Shown one piece after another: positions 27,505 to 34,981 of a DNA stretch of 64,000 nucleotides. A program made the translations under genes and the position numbers. How positions within the stretch are numbered: position 1 is the first letter of the stretch; each line of letters opens with the position of its first letter. The DNA is from Fontibacter flavus (GTDB lineage: Bacteria > Bacteroidota > Bacteroidia > Cytophagales > Cyclobacteriaceae), in assembly GCF_042432905.1 (NCBI RefSeq), contig NZ_JBHLWI010000083.1, positions 62,001 through 126,000 of the forward strand. The letters are read 5' to 3'. The notes under the pieces are model-generated. The model did no database searches and had not been told where the DNA came from. It worked only from the letters and a program-made list of their open reading frames with translations.

Positions 27505-30030
27505 TCAATTATTATTCATCACTGCACCGCCTGAAGCACCTTCTCCGCCTTCCTTGATATCATCATTCGTAACGCTTCTTTTTTTCCTTCTAGATGGCTC
27601 CATGCTTAACTTTCCTATCCTGTAATTGAAATTGATCTTGAAGTTCATATTACGCATCCCAACAGTACTCTGCTGCATGATGGTAGGAGTCTGAAGTTCA
27701 TTGTTGATCCTGAATACACTGGTAAAGAAATTTTCTGCTCCAAATCCGATACTTCCTCTTTTCTCGTTGAACTGTTTGTTCAAATTCAAGCTGTACATTG
27801 CAAACCCGCCGGAAGTACCCTGAAGTTGCACCTGTCTTCCCCTGATAAATCCAAAGGCTTGAATCTGCCAGTTGTTAGGAAGAGAATAATTTCCGAACAA
27901 CCTACCGCTTAAGACAAAACCCTGATTGGATGCTGCATACAATGGATCTTCCAATCCGTTATCAAGATCTGCAAAATACCCATCAATACTTCCGTTTAGG
28001 GAGAATTTACCGGATAGATTGATGTTGGAGAATACTGAAAAACCATATGCTCTTTCCTGACCGATATTTTCATATGTGGTAAAGATGACATCATCATCCA
28101 TCACTGTACGCACAGGCTGAATAGATCCCGTCGTATTCCTGAAATAAGAAGTGAAATTCAAGGTCATCCCTTTTGTAAAGGTACTGTAGGAGATTTCATA
28201 ATTATCAGTCAATTCAGGATCCAACAATGGATTTCCTTGCGTGATCTGCTGAGGGTTAGCAGCATTGATGTTAGGATTCAGAAAGTTAAGGAAAGGCCTT
28301 TGAACCCTTCTGTTATAGGCCGCCTTGATCATGTTGCCATTCGCCAATTTCCTGCTAAGATTCAAACTAGGCACGAACAAACCATAAGAAGGTATATTGG
28401 CAGCCAACTCGTTATTTCTGAAGTCCGCTTGAATACTGGTATACTCATATCTTAAACCACCTTTGAAAGAATAGTTTTTCAAGAAGTTAGTGGTATAAGA
28501 AGCATAACCTGCCGTTACATTCTGGTCATAAATAAATTCGTTAGAGAATGCAATGTCATCGATTTGGGTAAATTCACCTGTTGAACCCTCTGCTGTGAAA
28601 TATGCAAAATCACTTGATGCTTTTCTCATGATGTTTTTAGCACCGTATTCCAGAATATGATTTTTACCGGACCCTATAGGGTTCACATAATCCAACTGCA
28701 CTGTAAATTCCTGGTTTCTGCCAAGGTTATTGTTTTTGATTCTGCTGGCCACATCATCGAAAGTCCCATTATAAAGGCTATTGATGAAGTCATTATTTTG
28801 GGTGTTTTGACTATACAAAGAAGAAATACTGAATTCCTTCAATGGCTTTTCGTATGTCTTGGTATAGTTAAAGTTCACATCGACGTTGTTTGAAGTATTG
28901 CTTACGTTCACATCTCTAAGCAAAGCACTTAACAACTGATCCCCCATGAAAGTCTCTGTAAACAATCCATCCTGATCATTTTTCATGTTTCGCACACCAA
29001 AACTTACAGAAGCGGTCAAGAAGTTAAACTTGTCAATCTCGTAATCCCAACCAAGGTTATAGCGACCGAACAACATATTACTTTTCGTATCTGCCGACTG
29101 AAGGATCCTTAAGGTTGACATATTACCCGCATTGGTAACCAGCTGTTCATTATCAAAGAATCCTAAGATGTTGTAACCTGATCTACCAAACCCTCCTAAA
29201 GACCAGCCCATTTTACCTTGTTTCAGGTTGGCGTTCAGTCCAAGGTTTGAACCCCGGTAACCGGCACTACTGTTAATGTTCAAAGTTGCTCCTTGGAGGT
29301 TATTCTTTTTGGTAACAATATTAATTACCCCTCCTGTACCTTCAGCGTCATATTTTGCAGAAGGAGATGTGATTACTTCAATGGATTTGATTTCTTCAGC
29401 CGGTATTTGTTTCAAAGCTTCAGCCACGTTATTGGCAACGATAGCAGATTGCTTGCCGTTGATCAGTACCAATAGATTGGAACTACCTCTCATTGATACA
29501 TTGCCGTCCATATCCACTGAAAGCATCGGCACTCTCCTCATAACATCTGTTGCATCACCTCCGATTAAAGTCTTATCGTTTTCAGCATTGTAGATTGTCC
29601 TATCCACTTTTTCTTCAATCAGGTCTCTTTGTCCCATTACTGTCACTTCCTGCAAAGCAACAGCATCAGATTCGATAACAAGGTTTCCAAGGTCAATAAC
29701 ACTGTTTTGCTCCGAAATGGACAATACCGGAGAAGTATAGCTCTGATAACCCATAAAAGAAACCTGTACTTGATACTTACCATTTCCGAAATTCGTGATC
29801 ACAAATTCCCCTCCGAAATCTGCAACAGCACCAACCACATTTTTTCCGCTTTCTACTTCGATCAAAGCCACTGCGGCATAAGGAATAGGTTCATCAGAAC
29901 CTTTTTCAAGGATTTTACCTGTGATTTGATATGCAGGTTTTTCTTCTACTACATTCTGGCCAAAAGCATTATGCGACAAGAATGTCAACATGATGAAGCC
30001 TATTAATAATAATTGGTTTAAAGTTTTCAT
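27505..30030 (-). CDS. TonB-dependent-receptor-like outer-membrane beta-barrel protein (OMP_b-brl_3 type)
   Basis: From the ATG at 30030 the protein is 841 residues with a signal peptide ending AFGQ. A carboxypeptidase-regulatory-like domain follows (about 35-120: ITGKILEKGSDEPIPYAAVA). The plug-like domain shows MRGSSNLLVLINGK and EVITSPSAKYDAEGTGGVIN. The rest is an outer-membrane barrel with many aromatic strand ends, closing with a basic, Gly/Asn-rich tail. Family members bind or take up unknown ligands. The divergent LytS/LytTR system shares a 265-bp regulatory region with it, so it is a likely regulatory target. Confidence 0.9.
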   Translation of the reverse strand: MKTLNQLLLIGFIMLTFLSHNAFGQNVVEEKPAYQITGKILEKGSDEPIPYAAVALIEVESGKNVVGAVADFGGEFVITNFGNGKYQVQVSFMGYQSYTSPVLSISEQNSVIDLGNLVIESDAVALQEVTVMGQRDLIEEKVDRTIYNAENDKTLIGGDATDVMRRVPMLSVDMDGNVSMRGSSNLLVLINGKQSAIVANNVAEALKQIPAEEIKSIEVITSPSAKYDAEGTGGVINIVTKKNNLQGATLNINSSAGYRGSNLGLNANLKQGKMGWSLGGFGRSGYNILGFFDNEQLVTNAGNMSTLRILQSADTKSNMLFGRYNLGWDYEIDKFNFLTASVSFGVRNMKNDQDGLFTETFMGDQLLSALLRDVNVSNTSNNVDVNFNYTKTYEKPLKEFSISSLYSQNTQNNDFINSLYNGTFDDVASRIKNNNLGRNQEFTVQLDYVNPIGSGKNHILEYGAKNIMRKASSDFAYFTAEGSTGEFTQIDDIAFSNEFIYDQNVTAGYASYTTNFLKNYSFKGGLRYEYTSIQADFRNNELAANIPSYGLFVPSLNLSRKLANGNMIKAAYNRRVQRPFLNFLNPNINAANPQQITQGNPLLDPELTDNYEISYSTFTKGMTLNFTSYFRNTTGSIQPVRTVMDDDVIFTTYENIGQERAYGFSVFSNINLSGKFSLNGSIDGYFADLDNGLEDPLYAASNQGFVLSGRLFGNYSLPNNWQIQAFGFIRGRQVQLQGTSGGFAMYSLNLNKQFNEKRGSIGFGAENFFTSVFRINNELQTPTIMQQSTVGMRNMNFKINFNYRIGKLSMEPSRRKKRSVTNDDIKEGGEGASGGAVMNNN

Positions 30031-30107
30031 TTCAGTATGTATTACTTTCATGTGGATAGTTTACGGTAACAAAGGAATATCAAGCATTAATCAAAAAAAA
30101 ACTGAAT

Positions 30108-30138
30108 AGACCGTACGGTCGATCACGTCGACCAAATG
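30108..30138 (-). promoter_or_regulatory. Putative LytTR-type direct repeat for the outer-membrane gene
   Basis: On the plus strand GACCGTACG (30109) and GACCAAATG (30130) start 21 bp apart. On the minus strand they read GTACGGTCTA and ATTTGGTCGA. LytTR regulators bind pairs of short direct repeats at about this spacing. The pair lies about 80-110 nt upstream of the beta-barrel start. Confidence 0.45.
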
Positions 30139-30202
30139 GCAGGAATATCGGATGAGCGTCCTACACCTTATTTAAAACCGAATTTTATCTGATTTCACCA
30201 TG

Positions 30203-30233
30203 ATTTCGTCGGCCCAATCTGCCATTTCGTAGA
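30203..30233 (+). promoter_or_regulatory. Putative LytTR-type direct repeat for lytS
   Basis: ATTTCGTCG (30203) and ATTTCGTAG (30224) are 21 bp apart and agree with the motif seen in the opposite orientation at 30108-30138. They end 63 nt before the lytS-like ATG, which suggests autoregulation. Confidence 0.5.
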
Positions 30234-30295
30234 TTATTTTATGTAAACCGCAAAATTTTATTTTAGTTTACAATTAAATCACCTAATTTATTGTG

Positions 30296-31369
30296 ATGCC
30301 TGAAACCACCATCAAAAAAAACATTTCTATCTTGACCCATATCTTGGGATGGGGGCTTATAGGTTCTGTGCTGTTCGTATTTTCCCCTTTATCCGCAGGA
30401 GTTGAAAGACCCATCGAGTTTTGGATTAAGCAAGGAGTCATGTTTTCTCTGCTTATCAGCATCTTTTATATTAACTTCTTCTATTTAGTACCGAAAATAT
30501 TGCTCAGCAACAGAATCCGTACATTCCTTTTAATCAACTTTTTGGCAGGCTTGGCTTTTGTAGGAATCCTGATCCTGTATGACGAATGGATGAACATGGC
30601 TGAATTAATGCATAAAACATATAGACCTAATGTTCCTTATGTCAAAAGACCCAGAAATTTTTACTGGGATATTTCCAGTCTATTAATATTTTATGTCTCT
30701 GTCGGAATCAGCACCAGTATTGCAGTGGTTCTAAAGTGGCAGTCAGATGAAAAGGTCAGGTTTGAACTTGAAAGACAGAGGACAAATTCTGAATTATCTT
30801 ACCTCAAAGCTCAGATCAACCCACATTTCTTTTTCAATACCCTAAACAACATTTATGCTTTGACCAATATTGATGTGGAAAAAGCAAAAACCGCATTATT
30901 GAAATTGAGCAGGATGATGCGTTATGTCCTCTACGAGACAGAGAAAAACCATACTTTGCTCACCAAAGAACTTGATTTCATCCGGGACTACATTGAATTG
31001 ATGAGGATGAGACTCTCTTCTAAAGTCAAGCTTGAGATCAATATCCCTGAAAAAATCGAAGAAGCAGAAATTGCCCCCATGCTATTACTTCCTTTTATTG
31101 AAAACTGTTTCAAACACGGAATCAGTTCACAAAAAGAAAGTTTCATTCAAGTCTCTATCGAAAAAAAGGGGAAAGAACTTACTTTAATCACCCAGAATAA
31201 GGTTTTTAATTCCACTGAAAACACCCCTGAAGGCAATGCAAGCGGAATTGGACTAAGCAATACCACACGAAGATTGGACCTGTTGTATTCAGGTAAGTTC
31301 TATTTGGAAATAGACGACAAAAATGAAGATAATGAATATAGGGTACGGCTTAACCTGACTTTGAAATGA
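30296..31369 (+). CDS. LytS-type sensor histidine kinase (His_kinase/HATPase)
   Basis: 357 residues from ATG 30296 (a GTG precedes it by one codon). Four hydrophobic segments lie in the first 150 residues, a short coiled linker follows, then the phospho-acceptor block INPHFFFNTLNN with His 177. The ATP-binding part carries LPFIENCFKHGI (N box) and GIGLSNTTRRLDLLY (G box). It autophosphorylates and passes phosphate to the downstream response regulator. There is no periplasmic ligand domain, so the signal may be membrane-borne. Its TGA overlaps the next ATG by 4 nt. Confidence 0.93.
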   Translation: MPETTIKKNISILTHILGWGLIGSVLFVFSPLSAGVERPIEFWIKQGVMFSLLISIFYINFFYLVPKILLSNRIRTFLLINFLAGLAFVGILILYDEWMNMAELMHKTYRPNVPYVKRPRNFYWDISSLLIFYVSVGISTSIAVVLKWQSDEKVRFELERQRTNSELSYLKAQINPHFFFNTLNNIYALTNIDVEKAKTALLKLSRMMRYVLYETEKNHTLLTKELDFIRDYIELMRMRLSSKVKLEINIPEKIEEAEIAPMLLLPFIENCFKHGISSQKESFIQVSIEKKGKELTLITQNKVFNSTENTPEGNASGIGLSNTTRRLDLLYSGKFYLEIDDKNEDNEYRVRLNLTLK

Positions 31370-32106
31370 AAATTAAATGCATAGCTGTTGATGACGAACC
31401 TTTGGCTTTAGAACTTGTGGCCAAATTTATTGATCAAACTTCCTTTCTTTCATTGGAGGAAAAATTTGACAATGCCATTCAGGCATTAGGTTATCTCAAT
31501 CAACACGATGTCGACCTTGTATTTTTAGATATTCAGATGCCGGATTTGAGCGGCATGGAATTGGCCAGAATTCTTGATGGCAAAAACTCTGTCAAGAAAC
31601 CCAGAATTATTTTCACCACAGCATACAATCAATTTGCCATAGAAGGGTATAAAGTAGATGCCTTGGATTACCTTTTGAAACCATTTAGCTATGAAGAATT
31701 TTTAAAAGCCTCCACCAAGGCTTATCAATTTTTTGAAAATTTCAGGAATCCTAATAATGAAAAGAAAGATCCTGAGAATCAAAATGATTACATATTTCTA
31801 AAAGTTGAATACCAATTGGTCAAAGTCATGCTCAAAGACATCACACATGTAGAAGCATACAAAGACTATGTCAAGGTACACTTGCTGGATAAACCCAATC
31901 CACTTTTATCCCTGACCAGCATGAAAAACATGGAAGAGATCCTTCCAAAAGATAAATTCATGCGGATCCATCGGTCCTTTATCATCAATTTGGAACACAT
32001 AGACTCAGTGTCCAGAAACGTGGTGAAAATCGGCAATCATCAGATTGCTGTGAGTGAAAACTACAAGGAAGTATTCCTGGAATTTATGAACAAATGGATG
32101 GGTTAA
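31366..32106 (+). CDS. LytTR-family response regulator
   Basis: A 246-residue protein with an N-terminal receiver domain (about 3-120; acidic pocket VDDEP, phospho-acceptor Asp 55 in FLDIQMP, Lys in LLKPF). The C-terminal LytTR DNA-binding domain (about 145-245) shows VEAYKDYVKVHL and MRIHRSFIIN. Phosphorylation by the coupled LytS kinase should promote binding to paired repeats, and such repeats exist just upstream of the operon. Translational coupling (ATGA overlap) fits stoichiometric production. Confidence 0.95.
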   Translation: MKIKCIAVDDEPLALELVAKFIDQTSFLSLEEKFDNAIQALGYLNQHDVDLVFLDIQMPDLSGMELARILDGKNSVKKPRIIFTTAYNQFAIEGYKVDALDYLLKPFSYEEFLKASTKAYQFFENFRNPNNEKKDPENQNDYIFLKVEYQLVKVMLKDITHVEAYKDYVKVHLLDKPNPLLSLTSMKNMEEILPKDKFMRIHRSFIINLEHIDSVSRNVVKIGNHQIAVSENYKEVFLEFMNKWMG

Positions 32107-32263
32107 ACAATTTCTATTCTTAAGAATATGAAGAACTTTTGTGAATATTTTTAGAACTTCAATAGTATAAAATTCTAAATTCCATCACATCTCCTTCAAA
32201 TTCAGGTATAAATTCTGAAATCCATAACTTTTATATCTCGAATCCGTATAAATGCTAACGGCT

Positions 32264-32271
32264 TATCTTTG
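32264..32271 (+). promoter_or_regulatory. -7 box of the deaminase gene
   Basis: TATCTTTG fits TAnnTTTG exactly and lies 26 nt upstream of the ATG at 32298. A matching -33 element is not clear. Confidence 0.4.
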
Positions 32272-32297
32272 TAACCTCATCACACGTATTGTTTCAA

Positions 32298-32774
32298 ATG
32301 ACTCAAGAGCAAAAAGCCTTTATGCAAATGGCCATTGATTTGTCCCGTACGGGTATGAATTCAAACATGGGCGGTCCCTTTGGTTGCGTAATCGTAAAAG
32401 ACGGGAAAGTGATCGGTTCTGGATCAAATGCCGTCCTGTCGACCAATGATCCCACTGCCCATGCTGAAATTGTAGCGATAAGGAATGCCTGCCAAACAAT
32501 AGGTGATTTTCAACTTGACGGCTGTGAACTCTATACATCCTGCGAGCCTTGCCCCATGTGTTTGGGAGCCATTTATTGGGCGAGACCTGACAGGGTATTT
32601 TATGCCAATACAAAAAAGGATGCGGCAAAGGCAGGTTTTGATGACCAATTCATTTATGAGGAACTTGAACTTCCTTATCATAAGAGAAAAATACCATTTA
32701 TTCAAGGCATGAGGGAAGATGCAGAAAAAGTATTTCAAGAATGGATATTAAAAGAAAATAAAACTTTGTACTAA
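32298..32774 (+). CDS. Nucleoside/guanine deaminase (CDA fold, GuaD-like)
   Basis: 158 residues from ATG 32298. The cytidine-deaminase-like zinc motifs are complete: HAEIVAIRNAC (His ligand and catalytic Glu) and CEPCPMCLGAIYWA (two Cys ligands). The domain-swapped style C-terminus, with FIYEELELP and a long terminal helix, is closer to guanine deaminase than to TadA, which lacks this tail. It would convert guanine to xanthine in purine salvage; a tRNA-adenosine deaminase role is less likely. It is followed 15 nt later by a lipoprotein gene and may be co-transcribed with it. Confidence 0.85.
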   Translation: MTQEQKAFMQMAIDLSRTGMNSNMGGPFGCVIVKDGKVIGSGSNAVLSTNDPTAHAEIVAIRNACQTIGDFQLDGCELYTSCEPCPMCLGAIYWARPDRVFYANTKKDAAKAGFDDQFIYEELELPYHKRKIPFIQGMREDAEKVFQEWILKENKTLY

Positions 32775-32789
32775 AAAACACCAACAACG

Positions 32790-33320
32790 ATGAAAAAGAC
32801 TATCCTATTACTATTGAGTATTGCATTTCTAAGTTCATGTAAGCAAGAAAAGTCTGTAGAAGAGCGATATCTTTATCAGGAAGATAAAATTGTGGACGTT
32901 GAAACAGGTGATGCGTACCTGATGGAAGAAGATCAACGGATTACTGTTGTACATACTGACGGCAGCAAGGAAAAAATCGCCATTGAGGAGGCGCCATTTT
33001 ATGGCAGTACCTTATCAGATGAGTATATCAAATCTCTTGAAGCAAAATTTGCTGAAAGAAAAGAAGCACTTCTCGAAGAGAAAAAAAACCAACTGAAAGA
33101 AGCAAGAAGATCAAGATATGTTGATTTTTCGGATGAAGAATTATTGAAAAGGTTTCAACAGGCTCACAAAGATGGCTTGGACATGAGTAGACAAATGGAC
33201 ATGATCGCAGAGCTCGTAGATAGAGGAGTTGTGTCTTCGGAAGACGCCCCAGACCTGTTGGAAATTTCACCTGATATGGTCAATTTTGAGATAGAAATTG
33301 ATGAAAATCCAGAAAATTAA
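32790..33320 (+). CDS. Lipoprotein of unknown function
   Basis: A 176-residue protein with a lipoprotein signal (lipobox LSSC, Cys 17). The middle part is very charged and predicted helical (EKKNQLKEARRSRY), and the C-terminus ends in an acidic segment (EIEIDENPEN). No known domain was recognised. It follows the deaminase gene at 15 nt and ends at a terminator, so the two probably form a small operon. Confidence 0.7.
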   Translation: MKKTILLLLSIAFLSSCKQEKSVEERYLYQEDKIVDVETGDAYLMEEDQRITVVHTDGSKEKIAIEEAPFYGSTLSDEYIKSLEAKFAERKEALLEEKKNQLKEARRSRYVDFSDEELLKRFQQAHKDGLDMSRQMDMIAELVDRGVVSSEDAPDLLEISPDMVNFEIEIDENPEN

Positions 33321-33326
33321 TTTTTA

Positions 33327-33360
33327 AAAAGCCTTGTTTTTAACTGAACAGGGCTTTTTT
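33327..33360 (+). terminator. Terminator of the deaminase/lipoprotein operon
   Basis: AAAAGCCTTGTT (33327-33338) pairs with AACAGGGCTTTT (33347-33358) with one G-T pair, then continues into T residues. Confidence 0.78.
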
Positions 33361-33439
33361 GGTTTTTGTGATGAATATCACCTTTTTCTAATATGAAAGA
33401 CTGTATTTTTATCATATTCAAACGATAACTTATAAGACC

Positions 33440-34702
33440 ATGAGCCACTATAAAATTTTAATTATTGGGGGAGGCACTGCAGGTATAACAGTTGCTGCCC
33501 AACTTAAAAGAAAAGACAAATCCTTAAAAATTGGCTTGATCGAACCTTCCGAAAAGCATTATTATCAACCTGCCTGGACGCTTGTTGGCGCGGGTACATT
33601 CAATTTTGACAAGACCGAAAGAAAAGAAGCTGACTACATTCCCAAAGGCGTTGATTGGATAAAAGATTATGCAGAAGCCATAAACCCTGAAAAGAACACA
33701 GTAGCAACAAGATCCAGCGGAGATATCACCTATGACTATTTGATAGTAGCACCTGGATTGGTTATGAACTTTGATCTGCTTCCGGGATTAAAAGAAGCTA
33801 TGCAGACAGATTATGTCGGTTCTGTATATACAGATCCAAAAAAAGTCTGGAAAATGCTTCAAAACTTCAAAGGAGGAAATGCCATCTTCACCCAAGCCAA
33901 TACTCCGATAAAATGCGGGGGAGCCCCTCAAAAAATCATGTATTTGACTGAACACTTTTTAAGAAAACAAGGAGTCAGAGATAAATCAAACGTGATTTTT
34001 GCCACGCCTGGCACTGTGATATTTGGAGTAAAAGAATTTGCTGAAACACTTACCAAAATTATCAAGGAAAGAAATATTCATTTCAAACCTTTCTATGCAC
34101 CAATCAAAATAGATGGCAAGAAAAGAGAAATCACATTCAAATACATTAAACCTGACCCGGAAAATCTAGAGGCTCTTATTGATGGAAAGTTGAATGAAAG
34201 TCTTAGCGGTGAAAATGAAATCACCATTAAATATGACCTCCTTCACTTGGCACCACCTCAACAGGCTCCGGACTTCGTAAGAAATTCGACTTTGGTCTAC
34301 CAAGAAGGACCTCATAAAGGCTGGCTGGAAGTAGACATCAATACCCTACAGCATATGAAATACCCGAACATCTTTGGTTTAGGGGATGTAGTCGGTCTTC
34401 CTACAGCTAAAACAGGCGCAGCTGTTAGAAAGCAAGCGCCGGTTGTAGTGAATAACATCTTATCTTTGCTCAAAGAACAACAATTGGGTAGCAAAATATA
34501 TGAAGGTTACTCTTCCTGCCCACTTGTGACCGGTTATGGATCTATGGTTCTGGCTGAGTTTAAATACAACAATGTTCGAGACAGTGACCCAATGATCTCT
34601 ACATTTGTGGACACTTCCAAAGAACAATATTCTATGTGGCTCTTGAAAAAATACGGATTGCCATTTATGTATTGGAACTTGATGCTAAGAGGAAAGGCAT
34701 AA
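33440..34702 (+). CDS. Sulfide:quinone oxidoreductase-like FAD flavoprotein
   Basis: A 420-residue disulfide-reductase-fold flavoprotein. The FAD site is IIGGGTAGITVAAQL at the N-terminus and GLGDVVGLPTAKTGAAV near 315. IKCGGAPQKIMYLTEHFLR (about 157) and GYSSCPLVTGYGSM (about 355) supply the cysteines expected of SQR/FCSD-type enzymes. The C-terminal amphipathic end with WLLKKYGLPFMYWNLM could touch the membrane. The enzyme would oxidise sulfide and reduce quinone. The two nearby sulfur-type genes (rhodanese at 26 kb, DsrE at 37.5 kb) are compatible with sulfide handling, but they are not in one operon. Confidence 0.85.
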   Translation: MSHYKILIIGGGTAGITVAAQLKRKDKSLKIGLIEPSEKHYYQPAWTLVGAGTFNFDKTERKEADYIPKGVDWIKDYAEAINPEKNTVATRSSGDITYDYLIVAPGLVMNFDLLPGLKEAMQTDYVGSVYTDPKKVWKMLQNFKGGNAIFTQANTPIKCGGAPQKIMYLTEHFLRKQGVRDKSNVIFATPGTVIFGVKEFAETLTKIIKERNIHFKPFYAPIKIDGKKREITFKYIKPDPENLEALIDGKLNESLSGENEITIKYDLLHLAPPQQAPDFVRNSTLVYQEGPHKGWLEVDINTLQHMKYPNIFGLGDVVGLPTAKTGAAVRKQAPVVVNNILSLLKEQQLGSKIYEGYSSCPLVTGYGSMVLAEFKYNNVRDSDPMISTFVDTSKEQYSMWLLKKYGLPFMYWNLMLRGKA

Positions 34703-34745
34703 AGGAAAACAATAGACTGGATTAGTCTTTCTCCTCAGTAAAATT

Positions 34746-34800
34746 CCTGCAGATTTTATAAATTACCCGAACGGTTTTTTAGTAATCTGCAGGATTTTTT
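34746..34800 (+). terminator. Terminator of the SQR-like gene
   Basis: CCTGCAGATT (34746-34755) pairs with AATCTGCAGG (34784-34793), then A and a long T run. The loop is about 28 nt and AT-rich. Confidence 0.72.
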
Positions 34801-34938
34801 TCTTTTTGGTGATGCCGATATTTAACCTCAAATACGAGAGCAGGCTTTTTCAGACAACAATGATTTCATAAAATTTAAAAAATGACTGCAAATAAAATAA
34901 GGCATCCGATGGCGTAATTTTTTTTCATGACCTAAAAG

Positions 34939-34946
34939 TATTTTTG
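34939..34946 (+). promoter_or_regulatory. -7 box before the TonB receptor gene
   Basis: TATTTTTG fits TAnnTTTG exactly, 35 nt upstream of the ATG at 34982. No clear -33 TTTG is seen. Confidence 0.4.
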
Positions 34947-34981
34947 CTTATTTACAAGCAACTACTGCGTCAGGAAAATCA

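Noticed and set aside
29629..30006. 125-codon frame opposite the outer-membrane beta-barrel gene
   Set aside because: Antisense to the signal and N-terminal domain of a clear gene; composition is that of a shadow frame.
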